Shown: one piece after another, positions 52,756-62,378 of the stretch
How the letters are laid out: the number at the start of each line of letters is the position of its first letter
Numbering within the stretch: position 1 is the stretch's first letter
NCBI GenBank assembly: GCA_947462335.1
Contig: OX381708.1
Span: forward strand, 9,424,001-9,488,000
DNA length: 64,000 nt
Origin: Harmothoe impar
Taxonomy: Eukaryota > Annelida > Polychaeta > Phyllodocida > Polynoidae
Direction: 5' to 3'
Position numbers and translations under genes: made by a program
The notes under the pieces: model-generated
What the model saw: the letters and a program-made list of their open reading frames with translations, nothing else
Database searches by the model: none
What the model was told of the DNA's origin: nothing

Positions 52756-53121
52756 AGGTCATATGATTAGATCCTTTGGAATCGCCTTTCTGATCTTATA
52801 CTGGCGATATACCCCCCTCCTCTAGATATTACACTGTTACATTGCTTGGAACAATTTAAGTAAAATCTAAAATTTGGCAATAAATTGGTTAGGCCCTATA
52901 GCTAATTAAGTGATCTACATGGGTAAAAATCGGCTAGCGCTGTTTAAAAAATCGACAGACACAGGAATATTAGGGTTAAAAATCGACTCACAGGGATTTT
53001 TCTCTAAGCTCTTATATGGCTAAAAATCGACACGATGATACGGTCCTTCTGCTAAAAATCGACACAGTGACATGGTCAATATTGTGGGTACTCATGTAGA
53101 GGCACAATTGAGTGTTTAGAT

Positions 53122-53265
53122 GCCGAGTTGGCGGCGGACCCTGTGCCTGGAGGCGGCGTGTTGGAGGTGCCAGTCGTGGTGCCTGGAGGGGACCCGGTTA
53201 GCGCCATCTACTTCCTGGTGCTGTACCTGGGGGGTACCCTCACCGTCCAGTCTGCAATAACATGA
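53122..53265 (+). pseudogene. GC-rich exon-like fragment, unknown family
   Basis: After an acceptor-like GAGTGTTTAG there is an open + strand frame of about 45 codons, with G or C at most third positions. It reads roughly DPVPGGGVLEVPVVVPG then DPVSAIYFLVLYLGGTLTVQ before a TGA. Two shorter, diverged copies of its start lie at 52250 and 52713. No donor is obvious. The reverse strand also has a frame, entered by a TTATTGCAG acceptor, that would continue in phase from ependymin exon 3 and stop at the same place in two copies. The + frame has the better codon use. I do not recognise the family. Confidence 0.45.
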
Positions 53266-53576
53266 ATATCAATTTTAGAACAAGATTTTAGAACAAAATA
53301 TTCTCGGGAGGGGGGGGGGGATCAGACGTTGTAGCAGGCGTTTCGGAAGCAGCATGACTTTGGAGGGGGGAGGGCGGTAAAGCAAACAAAGTTCAAAAGA
53401 TACTTTGCCCCGCCCCCCATTTCTAGGATTGGCGGCTCCCCCTTGTTCCGACACCTCTGCTTTGTAGAATAGCAATGCGCTGGCCTTTTTTTTCTCAAAA
53501 CTGGTGGAATTTTATTTTACCCCCCCCTCACATGAGAGGTCTAAATTCTTTTTCTTTTTTTAATAATATATAATAT

Positions 53577-53850
53577 AGTGAAATCTCGTTATGAGGAGGA
53601 GCTCTTTGTAAGGCAGATTTGCTCCTGATAACCAATATTCCTTATGGCCAATCAATGTATATGTATATGCGCCCTGGTATTATCATTTATACATTGGAAA
53701 AGACACAAATTGCTAATTTGGTACTGTACTATACATGTACTTGTAAAAACTCTTGCATAAGCCGCACCCTATATAGGCATGTTTAGTATCAAAAGAAAGC
53801 TGAGTCTGACTCGAGTACAAGCCGCGGCTTCTACGCCAGGTTTTACAATG
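53577..53850. mobile_element. MITE remnants (CTCGTTATGAGGAG and family C types)
   Basis: AGTGAAATCTCGTTATGAGG is the left end of the family that is larger at 55.09 kb. From 53690, GTACTGTACTATACATGTAC and AGCCGCGGCTTCTACGCC are family C body, ending CAGGTTTTACAATG. Confidence 0.55.
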
Positions 53851-53874
53851 AATATTTTGAACTTGAGCTTGAAC

Positions 53875-53999
53875 TTACCCTGGCTGCCGTCTGAGTGGGT
53901 ACCCGGGCTTCACGCAGTACTCCGGGAGGTCGAACACGCTCTCGTCCTGCACACCTTCCTTCATGTCAGAGAAGGTCTCAGTCGCCGTCAGACTCTGAC
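53875..53999 (-). CDS. EPDR1: Ependymin-related gene exon 3
   Basis: Acceptor CATTCTGTAG. Encodes GQSLTATETFSDMKEG through the final cysteine to PLRRQPG and TAA. Confidence 0.88.
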
Positions 54000-56900
54000 C
54001 TACAGAATGGACACATTGTGTGGGTATACAGTATGTACATATTGTAACGGTCGCGGAAAAATCATCTGGAGAAAGCGGGACTCGAACCCACGACCCTCAG
54101 ATCATGTAACCCACTGCTCTACCAACTGAGCTACTTCCCCGTCTGACAATCTGACCGTGCTGTACGTTACTGGATTGGTATGGTACAGAGGGGAGCCGGA
54201 TTACCCAAGTGATATTGAGGGCTTATCACCATGGCACGGGGAATCAGGCAGCTACAATATTTAATAAAATTTGTAGAGAGAGTACCAGGATTGAGTCGCG
54301 AATCGACAAATAGACTCACGACTCACCAGAATGACTTAATAATTCCTCCATTGACTTGAATAGCTTTTGTGTAATAACTGCTTAAAATATGGTTGTAAAT
54401 GACTGTGTGTGGTTCCCACTCTAGCCACTCAATGCGGATGGCGCTGCGGCACTTGATTCTCCCCCTTGTCTATATTACAGTGGACTTACCATTGACGAGG
54501 GCCTTAATGTGAACAGACATGAGCATGCATGTATCCCGACTCAGGTAGACCTCCACGCGCGCCTGCCCCTCTCCCTCCTTCACCTCGGCCTCCCACACCT
54601 GTGCCGGAACGCCCCCCAGCATCGCCTCCCTAACGTGCAGGGAGGTGTTCTTAGGGACCGTCCCCGGGAGCAGGGGGGCGTTCAGAAACTGCTTCACGCA
54701 TTGCCGAGGTTCGGGAGCAGCGAAGTAGGCGGTGGTTTTCTTGTTGGTTTCTCTCATGATTATGTTGACTTTGGTCAGCTGACCACGAGAGTAGAGTGTC
54801 TCAAAGACGGCAGCCCTGTGAATATTTAAAGAAAAACGTATAAGTATTAAGGTGAGGTTCCACTAACCGATTTTATTCACAAAGCGGTGATATTCTCACG
54901 ATTCTGACGATGGGGCTCCACTACCCGATTTTTTGGGTAATTCTCACGAGCCGATCATACAGGTCTATATAGTTTGTTCAGGCATAAACAATGGCCTGTA
55001 GAAATCTATATGGCCGATTAAGCCATTCATTTCCTGTTGTATAAATTGTGCATAATTCGGTTTACAGATCATGCAAATGAAAACCAAAATACAGTAAAAT
55101 CTCGTTATAAGGAGCACCTTTTGGCAAGGCAAATTTGCTCCTTGTAACCAACCTTCCTTGTAACCGATTTTGCTTAAGCTCCCCTCAGCCCCCCCCCCCC
55201 CCTCCCCCCCCTCCCGCTCAGAAAAGTCCGTACCTGCACAGTGCCGGTCATGTCAAGTAGGATGTCCTGACACAGCCCCTGCCTCCCCCTGCCCCCTCAT
55301 AAGGGAGAATGCGCTCAAACTGCCCCCCCCCCCCCCCCCCTCCGACCTCACTCCTCACAGGTCCGGCCATATCAAAATGAGGTGGGGGGGGCTCTTATGC
55401 CAGCCATATCAAAGGGGGAATGAGCTCAAATTGCCCCCCCCCCCCCCCCACGACCTCTCTCCTCACAGGACCGGCCATATCAAAGGGGGGGGGGGGAGGC
55501 GGGGGGGGGGGGGGGTGTTAGGGCGACTTTTGCCACCTCCCTGATGCCCTGGTCGCTGTAGCACGTGAGCAACGTTATGTGGAGCATTAGTATGATGCTA
55601 AATATACCCCTTCTCAGTGAAAAAGTGCTCCTTATAAACGATTTTTGATGAGAATTGCTCCTTATATCAGGGATTTTTTACTATAGTAAAGTATGGGAAA
55701 AGAATTGGCAGGGCAAATTTGCTCCTTATAACCGTCTGCTCCTTATATCCGTCCTCCTTATAACGAGATTCTACTGTAGTTTGATATGAGATCGGGAGTC
55801 CAATGGAGACCAGGCTGCCTCAAGAATGACTCCCCTCTCTAAGGGAGCCCTGACTGCCTAAGGCCAAAAAAAAGAGGTTTGTTTCAGGTCACCCGACCGA
55901 CCCTATCAAAACAGGAACGACCCTACGTTTTTTTTATGCAATTTTGAAGAAATTACTGTATTTTTACCCTTTTTCGGTCAATTTTTGGGTTTTCGGACCG
56001 GCCGGCTGGTATTTTCATGTTCAAGGTGGGTCGCTACCCTTTGATCAAAGTTAACAGAACGTCTTTATTTATTTTCTATGGACAGTCTGAATCATATAGA
56101 ATCGGAAAATGAAAAGAAAAATGGGGGGTCCCGACCTACTTTTTTAGATACAGAATTTTGAAAAAATTAAAGTATTTTAATTTTTCTCTAAAAATGAGAA
56201 AAAATGTGAAAACTTAATTAATTTTTTAAATATCAACCATTATGCACAGAAATGTAAAACTTCAAATTTGAAATGCCTATATGTTTCACTTTACTGCGAA
56301 AATAATTTTACAGTTGTATACCATGGCATTCTGGGTAAAAATATAATGTTTCTGGAAAAAATAGGAATAAATTGCTATTTTAACTCTCTTAGAAAATAGT
56401 TCAGATCATTTGCTAACATATGGAAGTGATTTTGATAGGGGGTCCCAGGCATATTTCTAGGTTTTTTGGCCTTTGAAGTTAAAAAATATAGCAAAATCGG
56501 TCTTAATCTTACATTTAAAGCTAGAAATAAAATGTAAAACGGCTAGAATCAGGATAGAAGATGGCTACAATTTATACCCTTAGTTATTTTAAGTAGCTTA
56601 ATGAGATCTATATCATTCTAGATAATGCTTTATTGGTAAATAGTTTCAAAATTCTAACTTTTGATATAAATAGCAAATATCATGGGCTACAAATATATCA
56701 AATATTCAATGTCAAATAAAACGGTCAATTTTGTTCGAAACCTCCCAATTTTTGATCATAGCTTAGTCAGCATGTATATGTATCAGATTATTTAATATTA
56801 GCTCATTCTGATACATTTCAGCTATATGCGCAGATACCTGCGCAGTGGGTCCATATTCAAGAGGTAGCGACCCACCTTAAAACAAAAGTTTAAAAAAAGA

Positions 56901-57459
56901 AGAAAATCCGACCTACCGACCGTACACTTTCTGCCCATGTTACCTGAATCAAACCTTTTTTCTTTTGGCCTAAGGCAACCAAGGTGACTCGCTGCATGGC
57001 TAACCTAAGGAAGTCACCACTAGACTATAAGAAGATAAGACAAATAGGACAAGTAGGGAGATAAAAGAAACAAATGGGCCTACGTCAAAAGGGAACAGAG
57101 AAAGAATTAACATGTGAATTACGAACAGAAAATATGTAACGAGTTGGACTTTATAGCTCAGATAGCAGGGGAGAGAGGAAAGAAGAAACTTGATCTGTCA
57201 ATAAGCTCTGCTTAAGTTAAATTCAATTCACTCACCTTCCATTGGTGGCGTCTACATGAACTGTCCCAGTCCCAAAGGCCTGCTGCGTGTTTCCGAAATG
57301 CCCCGCGGTCTTCACGTTTATCTTGAACTGTCCTTCAAACTTCTGTGGCATGGTACACTTCTGTACCCCAGGGGCCTCTACCACCTCCTCCCCAGTCACC
57401 ACAGACAGGAGGCCCAGCAGGGGGAGCAGGAGGAGGAGGGTAGTCAGTAGCAGCTTCAT
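53875..57459 (-). CDS. EPDR1: Ependymin-related secreted protein, three exons, 224 aa
   Basis: A small secreted protein of the ependymin family. Its members bind hydrophobic ligands and calcium, and the fold is a lipid-pocket beta-sandwich. Exons on the - strand: 57459-57236, 54815-54490, 53999-53875, with introns in phase 2 and phase 1 and GT/AG borders. Residues 1-23 are a strongly hydrophobic signal peptide. The four family cysteines are C35 (KCTMPQKFEG), C114 (PRQC), C171 (RDTC) and C212 (FDLPEYC). One N-glycosylation sequon is at N131-T-S. The EGVQDESVFDLPEYC block is a family hallmark. The stop at 53875 overlaps a strong donor GTAAGT, so a further 3' exon is possible, but the length already fits the family. 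Orthology to EPDR1 is not resolved, since invertebrates often have many paralogues. Confidence 0.9.
54067..54140 (-). tRNA. tRNA-Met-like sequence with intact Pol III boxes, anticodon arm irregular
   Basis: A 74-nt cloverleaf. Acceptor GGGGAAG pairs with TTTCTCC (two G-U), the D arm GCTC/GAGC is perfect, and the T arm GTGGG/CCCGC pairs with one G-U. The A box TAGCTCAGTTGG and the B box GGTTCGAGTCC match consensus. The anticodon arm, GTGGGTTACATGATCTGA, resembles tRNA-Met (CAT) but is one base too long and does not pair well. It is probably a SINE head or tRNA pseudogene. It lies inside the second intron of the ependymin-related gene, on the same strand. Confidence 0.6.
54141..54235 (-). repeat. 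Leader shared by two tRNA-like sequences (copy 2)
   Basis: On the - strand it reads CTTGGGTAATCC, CCCTCTGTACCATACC, AATCCAGTAACGTA, then about 35 bp to the tRNA-like sequence. This matches the leader at 22489-22561, which precedes a different tRNA type. Confidence 0.7.
54357..54462 (-). repeat. Dispersed 105-bp repeat, copy 2
   Basis: Reverse complement of 37557-37665, from CTTGAATAGCTTTTGTGTAA to GCGCTGCGGCACTTGATTC, with few changes. Confidence 0.8.
54490..54815 (-). CDS. EPDR1: Ependymin-related gene exon 2
   Basis: Acceptor ATTCACAG at the 54816 side, donor GTAAGT at the 54489 side. It runs from AAVFETLYSRGQ to HIKALVN and contains two of the four cysteines and the glycosylation site. 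Confidence 0.9.
54850..55090. other. Intronic sequence with duplicated CCACTA(A/C)CCGATTTT word
   Basis: GGTTCCACTAACCGATTTTA and GGCTCCACTACCCGATTTTT lie 60 bp apart, and TTCTCACGA recurs. No gene is seen. Confidence 0.4.
55092..55782. mobile_element. TA-class element, CAGTAAAATCTCGTTATAAG ends (family E)
   Basis: TA-CAGTAAAATCTCGTTATAAG on the left and TTATAACGAGATTCTACTG-TA on the right. TTTGCTCCTTATAAC-type keywords repeat along both flanks. The middle (55180-55520) is a degenerate poly-C/poly-G tandem with GGCCATATCAAA words, about 110 bp per unit. The 124-codon + strand ORF there is a by-product. Confidence 0.75.
55862..56970. mobile_element. 1.1-kb TWA-class element, GGCCAAAA ends (family H)
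   Basis: GGCCAAAAAAAAGAGGTTTG and AAACCTTTTTTCTTTTGGCC are inverted ends flanked by TAA on both sides (55859-55861 and 56971-56973). CAGGTCACCCGACCGACC, and CCGACCTACCGACC in the right end, belong to the terminal region. At 1109 bp it is the largest family H copy. The interior is AT-rich with GGTGGGTCGCTACCC and its complement GAGGTAGCGACCCACC as inner inverted words, suggesting one element inside another. No transposase ORF. Confidence 0.85.
57236..57459 (-). CDS. EPDR1: Ependymin-related gene exon 1 (signal peptide)
   Basis: Starts at ATG 57459-57457, the only Met before the hydrophobic run. Ends after the first two bases of an Arg codon, with donor GTGAGT. Confidence 0.92.
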
Positions 57460-57605
57460 AGTTTCTCTGTATATTGAGGTTCTTCTGTACTAAGTGTAGC
57501 GTCCTCAGGTGCGTCTTTGCTGCGTCTTAAGAGCGTCTCAGGAGCGTTTTAGGAGCGTCTTGAGGTGCAGATGGGTGTGTGATACAAGCTCCTTGTGCGT
57601 CTGTG

Positions 57606-57613
57606 CTTATATA
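57606..57613 (-). promoter_or_regulatory. TATA box of the ependymin-related gene
   Basis: On the - strand CCCCTATATAAGCAC lies about 150 bp upstream of the start codon, so transcription would begin near 57575-57580. The presumed 5' UTR contains four or five spaced GACGC(A/T)CCT-like words. Confidence 0.65.
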
Positions 57614-57821
57614 GGGGCCCACCAGGCGGGAGGGGGCAATGGTGTAATAGAAAGTAACGCAGAGAATGCATGAGGTAGGCGCTATAATTATTTCTAAAAT
57701 CAATAGGATATAGATAAGTAATTTGTCATGATATGTAGGCCGCCATCTTGTCACCCAATATATACCTTCCTGGTGCACGCTATACTGGTGCTTCCGGAGA
57801 ACACCTCACGGCTAGTTTTAT

Positions 57822-58075
57822 CTAACCCTTTAAGGGCAGCAGAGTGATTTAATGCACCAAGCCCTCTGCCGTCATGATGCATGAATGAATGCAGACCTCG
57901 TGAGTAACTCGCCAGTGCTGTATTCATGCATAATCTGAACTACAGGGTTGATACACTCCCGAGGGTTCAGCATGATGCACCAATTCAGTGCTGGTGAGTT
58001 ACTCACCGACGCTGTGTGGTGCATCATGATGAAAAAAATGAACATTGTCATCAGAGCATCATGCCACCTTTAGTT
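57822..58075. mobile_element. Family A (TTAA) double-hairpin element
   Basis: TAACCCTTTAAGGGCAGCAG on the left. Both hairpins are present, and the right terminus is ATGCCACCTTTAG. Confidence 0.8.
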
Positions 58076-58145
58076 GGTTGAGGACAAGAGAGAGAAACAT
58101 ATACAAAATCTATTTTAATTCGCTTCTTTGTCACTTGGCGATTTA

Positions 58146-58425
58146 GGGAATGTTTATCTATTAATTATAGCGGGGGTGGTGAGATTTAGCGTGGAGGTGC
58201 AAACCTTTTTTACCCCCCCCCCCCAACTCCCCCTCGGGGGCCCGTGGAATATTTTGCACCCCTCCCTCGCTGAAGGCAGCAAAAGATTTTCGCCCCCCCC
58301 CTTTGAACTATAGTAACACGCAGGCTTTTTTTTTTGCTAAAATGGCGCATCATTTTGTTATGCCTCCCCTCCCCCCCCCCCAGGAGGGGTCGGACATTTT
58401 TACCCCTCCCCCTCCTGTAACTCCC
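58146..58425. mobile_element. TWA-class MITE (family B), right end shortened
   Basis: TTA-GGGAATGTTTATCTATTAAT on the left. The right end CCTGTAACTCCC lacks the AATAAATGAACA part. It shares TTA 58426-58428 with the next copy. Confidence 0.75.
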
Positions 58426-58428
58426 TTA

Positions 58429-58755
58429 GGGAGTGTTCATTTATTAATTACAGGGGGGGGGGTGAGATTTCGCGCGGAGGGGCGAATTTACGCGAATTTA
58501 CGCCCCCCCCCCCTTCAAGAGCGCATGGAATGTTTCGTGCCCCCCCTCGCCAAAGGCGACGAAAACTTTTCGCCACCCCCTTTGAACTATAGTAACGCGC
58601 GGGCTTTTTTGCTAAAAAGGGGCTTACATTTTTACGCCCCCCCCTCAAGAGGGGTCAGAATTTTTTACGCCCCCCCCCCTCGGGAGGGGTCGGAAATTTT
58701 TACACCCCCCCCCAAACCCACCACCCCCCGCTGTAACTAATTAATGAACACTCCC
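58429..58755. mobile_element. TWA-class MITE (family B), head to tail with the previous copy
   Basis: TTA-GGGAGTGTTCATTTATTAAT on the left and ATTAATGAACACTCCC-TTG on the right. Family interior with seven poly-C/G tracts and AACTATAGTAACGCGCGGGC. Confidence 0.88.
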
Positions 58756-58967
58756 TTGGTGTGGCCAGTACACCCCTATAGCACTGACTGTGTCAGTGGT
58801 TGTTCTGGTATAATATTTTGTTGGACAGGAAACGCACCGAAGGGCATGCAGAGCTGATCTCACGTGAAGTGGTTATGTACGGGAAATCACCTGGCACTAT
58901 GAGTAAGGCCACGTCAGTCGAAGATAAAGAAAGATATTTTGATATGTAGGGTTCAATTAAGTTATCG

Positions 58968-59490
58968 TTAACCCTTGAAGGGCCGCATGTCGCCTAAAAG
59001 TAACTTTTGTCATTTGTCAGCAGGAGACCAAAAAAAAAGGTTTGTTTCAGGTCACCTGACCGAGCCTATCAAAACCTTTTTATGCAACCTCTTTTTTGTT
59101 GTTGTCAATTTTAGGTTTACAAAGATTTGGAAAAAATCTCCACATCCTTTTTTACGCATTCTTAGTCAGTTTTAGGGTATGTAGAGGGGCTGGCTACTAA
59201 AAAAAAAAGTCTGACCTACCGACCCTAGACTTTCTTCCCATGTTACCTGAAACAAACCTCTTTTTTTCAATTTGGCCTGATGTACCAATGCGGTGACGGC
59301 GGTACTGCATTAGTGCATCACGCAAATCCTTCTGGAGTGTATCCACCCCTTAGGGTCGGCATGATGCTTGAATGCAGCCCTGGCGAGTTGCTCACCAGGG
59401 CTGCATTCATGCATCATGACGAGCAAAGGCATGATGCACAAGCATTAATGCACTATTTTGTCACTTGAATGATTAACCCTTTACAAACCG
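58968..59490. mobile_element. Family A (TTAA) element split by a family H element
   Basis: TTAACCCTTGAAGGGCCGCAT left end, CACTTGAATGATTAACCC right end. The second hairpin (GCAGCCCTGGCGAGTTGCTC) is intact. The insertion at 59027-59277 separates the first hairpin. Confidence 0.8.
59027..59277. mobile_element. Family H (GGCCAAA) MITE nested in family A
   Basis: GACCAAAAAAAAAGGTTTGT and CTTTTTTTCAATTTGGCC are inverted ends. The duplication is TGA on the right and GGA on the left (one change). The CAGGTCACCTGACCG and CTGACCTACCGACCC words are family H. Confidence 0.8.
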
Positions 59491-59635
59491 TATACTAGTA
59501 ATACTCTTCAGAATATGAATACTGGTGTAGCAATTAATATAAACTATTCAGGGAACATACAGGTTTTTAAATAAGAGCTTAAATCCTAGATCTATGAAAT
59601 TTGTATTTCTTTATTTTCTTTGACCATTTAATTGC

Positions 59636-59745
59636 CTCACAGTGCATTGTACCATTTATCGTCATGATGTATGAATGCAGCCCTGGTGACCCTAAGGGGT
59701 TGATACACTCCCGAAGGTTCGGCCTGTCCCATGAATACTACCCTG
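59636..59745. mobile_element. Family A fragment
   Basis: TCGTCATGATGTATGAATGC and GGGTTGATACACTCCCGAAG words only. Confidence 0.6.
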
Positions 59746-59749
59746 ATAT

Positions 59750-60165
59750 GAAGCTTCCCCAGGTGTAATTTAAAAAACAACAACTAGGATTTAAGGTGTA
59801 AAAGGTATTCCAGTATTTTATTCATTTGACACTCATGTCTTTATTTGCACACAACTACTTTAAAATCATATTGATATAACCTACTTCATATATTAAGTTA
59901 AGATCCTAAATCCCCTATATATACAGATTCAAATATCAAAGCGTTTCTGACACCTATAACACATGCCAAGTACTTTTTTGTTTTGTATCTATCATCTAAT
60001 ATTTTGCATCTATCTACTGGCCTTCATGATTATATATAAACGATTATATATGTATGTTCACGCAGATAGTCCATTGTATACGCTAACAATTTGCTAAAGA
60101 TATTCAACAAGTGAGTGTAGGTGTGGGTATATAAAAAAACATTAAGAGGTCAACAAAAAAAGAGA
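59750..60165. other. Gene-free AT-rich stretch
   Basis: No ORF of note, no inverted ends. TATATA-containing words only. Confidence 0.35.
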
Positions 60166-60179
60166 ATGGGGAGGGAAAC

Positions 60180-60560
60180 AGAGGGGGAGGTAGACAGACA
60201 GACAGGGAAGGATAAAGAGGGAATGACAAACATACAGAGTGAGATACAGACTTGAGGAAAGACAGACAGACAGACAGACAGAGAGGGAGACAGACAGAGA
60301 GAGGAAGAGACAGACAGACAGACCGAGGGAACGACAGACATACAGAAGGAGAGACAGTCAGACAGAGGGAGAGACAGACAGAGAGAGGAAGAGACAGACA
60401 GACAGACCGAGGGAACGACAGACATACAGAAGGAGAGACAGTCAGACAGAGGGAGAGACAGATAGAGGAAGAGGTAGACAGAGCCAGAGACAGACAGACA
60501 GAGACAGCCAGAGACAGCCAGATAGAGGCAGACAGACAGAGTGACAGAGAGGGGTGAGAC
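60180..60560. repeat. GACA/GAGA purine-rich microsatellite region
   Basis: Imperfect GACAGACAGAGAGGGA repeats with a larger duplication of about 108 bp (60285-60390 and 60393-60498). Long frames on both strands (101-208 codons) are simple-sequence translations. Confidence 0.92.
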
Positions 60561-60591
60561 AGGCTGGCAGTGGGTGAGATAATGGGTATCG

Positions 60592-60725
60592 ACCCCTAAA
60601 ATCGACATGGCGACATGGCCATTTCTTAAAATCGACATGGCGACATGGCCATTTCTTAAAATCGACATGGGACATGGCCAGTTAAGTGACATGTGACATG
60701 GGCATTTCTTAAAATCGACATACGA
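60592..60725. repeat. Short tandem repeat, AAAATCGACATGGCGACATG unit
   Basis: The 32-bp unit (AAAATCGACATGGCGACATG, GCCATTTCTT) occurs three to four times, and once more at 60950. Confidence 0.8.
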
Positions 60726-60999
60726 CATGGGGCTTAGTGACATGAACAAAAAATTCTCATTTAGTGTAAACATCAAATATCTAACTCTTTCTTCAAATTT
60801 CGTCCTTGTGAGTAGTCAAATTCCAAAAATTTCCTGGGGCCACAGGCCCCAAGAGCCCCATTCAGAACTCTTTTTAAATTACAGTGCCTCTACATTTCTA
60901 CTCTTAGTGACACAAGCGACCTGGCTTTTTCCTTAGTGACATGTGACACGGCCATTTCTTAAAATCGACATGCGACACGAGGACCCCCCCATCTACCCC

Positions 61000-61210
61000 T
61001 CCGAGATAGGCAGAGGGGGGAGAGACAGACCGAGGGACAGCGGGAGAGACAGACAGCACAAGCGACAGACAGAGAGAGGGGGAGACAAAGAGGGGGAGGG
61101 ACAGACATGGGGAGAGATAGATAGATAGATAGATATATGGATAGATATATATATAGAGGGAGAGACAGACGGAATGGGAAATGGAAGGGAGGGCGGAGGG
61201 AGGGAGAAAT
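61000..61210. repeat. Purine-rich GAGACAGAC/GATA tract
   Basis: GAGACAGAC, GATAGATAGATA and GGAGGGAGGG repeats. Confidence 0.85.
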
Positions 61211-61408
61211 GTAAAACTCAGCTATGGAAGGAGGGAAGCAGTAAAGGGCTAAACGCACCCTAATGACACGTATGGAATACATAAGTCTATGTTTACGTCT
61301 ACATTAATCAAACAATCAATATTTACTAATGTAATCTGACTGTTATCTCCTGCTACCATGGACCACAATCAGCACAGTGTTTACCTGGATACCTCTCAGT
61401 GACGTGTG

Positions 61409-61649
61409 TGGCAAGCCATTTGTTCACCTCCGATATCGGAGTTTCTAATTTCGATATAGGAGTTCGTAATTCTGTTATCAAAGTTTCTAACTCCAATATC
61501 GTAGTTTATTACTCCGATATCGAAGATTCTAACTCCGATATCAGAGTTTATTACTCCGATATCGAAGTTTTAAACTCTAATTTCAAAGTTTTAAACTCTG
61601 ATATTGAAATTAGAAACTCCGATATCGGGGGTTAACATATGGCTTGCCA
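61409..61649. mobile_element. Foldback element built of GATATC palindromes
   Basis: Outer inverted ends TGGCAAGCCATTTGTT and AACATATGGCTTGCCA (one mismatch). The whole body is about seven tandem, 28-30-bp units of AACTCCGATATCGAAGTTT type, each itself palindromic around GATATC. A 78-codon ORF across it is a by-product. Confidence 0.75.
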
Positions 61650-62085
61650 TAGGCGTGCCCACACACCGACACCAGCATTTGATAAATGGAACCACGTATC
61701 ACCTGCGTGCAAAGCAATGCCAAATAAGGGTGTTTTCCTATTCACTTTCAATATGCTCGGATTTCCAAATAAGGAGTCGTTTTCTCACACAAACTCTGTG
61801 AACTTTAAATATGGGGGTCGTTTTTTTCCTCAAGGTCCTTCATGGATTTTGAGATATGGGATCATTATGGGGTGTTTTTAGATCCCTACAAATACCAGTT
61901 TTTTTCCCCTGGAATGAGGGTTGAACTTTGTTCCATGGAGAAGGAGGTCCTTTTAAGCCTGAGAACGCAGGTAGAGTCTCCTTTATTTAGATACTGGGTA
62001 CAGGGACCCATGAATCCACAAACATATCCACCACGGGAGTGGTTATGGACACGTAATGCTGATACCAACTTAATTAACTTCATGG
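61650..62085. other. Gene-free stretch
   Basis: Overlapping ORFs of 65-82 codons without domains. Confidence 0.35.
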
Positions 62086-62087
62086 TT

Positions 62088-62345
62088 TAACCCTTTAAGA
62101 ACGGCATTATATCTTAATGCATCATACCCTTAGTCATCATAAATCATGAATGCAGCCCTGGCGAGTAACTCGCCAGGGCTGCATTCATGCATCATACTGA
62201 CACTTAGGGGACTGAGACACTCCTGAAAGGTCGGCATGATGCGCCAATACAGCACCAGTGAGTTATTCGCCGGGGCTGCATTAGTGCATCATGATAACCA
62301 AGGGTATGATGCATTAAAGCATGATGCCGTCCTTAAAGGTTTAAA
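62088..62345. mobile_element. Family A (TTAA) double-hairpin element, near complete
   Basis: TTTAACCCTTTAAGAACGGC left end, GCCGTCCTTAAAGGTTTAA right end. The first hairpin ATGAATGCAGCCCTGGCGAG with its perfect complement spans more than 45 bp. The second hairpin is also present. Best full-length example in the window, about 255 bp. Confidence 0.9.
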
Positions 62346-62378
62346 GGTCACATAGTACGTTATGTTTGCTGCCCTTTA

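Noticed and set aside
54470..54829. + strand 106-codon ORF over ependymin exon 2
   Set aside because: Antisense shadow. The - strand reading has the family cysteines and correct splice phases.
58303..58740. 145-codon + strand ORF
   Set aside because: Runs across two head-to-tail family B MITEs and their poly-C tracts.
60150..60776. 208-codon - strand ORF and 101-codon + strand ORFs
   Set aside because: GACA/GAGA microsatellite translations (Cys/Leu/Ser/Val or Arg/Glu/Thr/Asp repeats).
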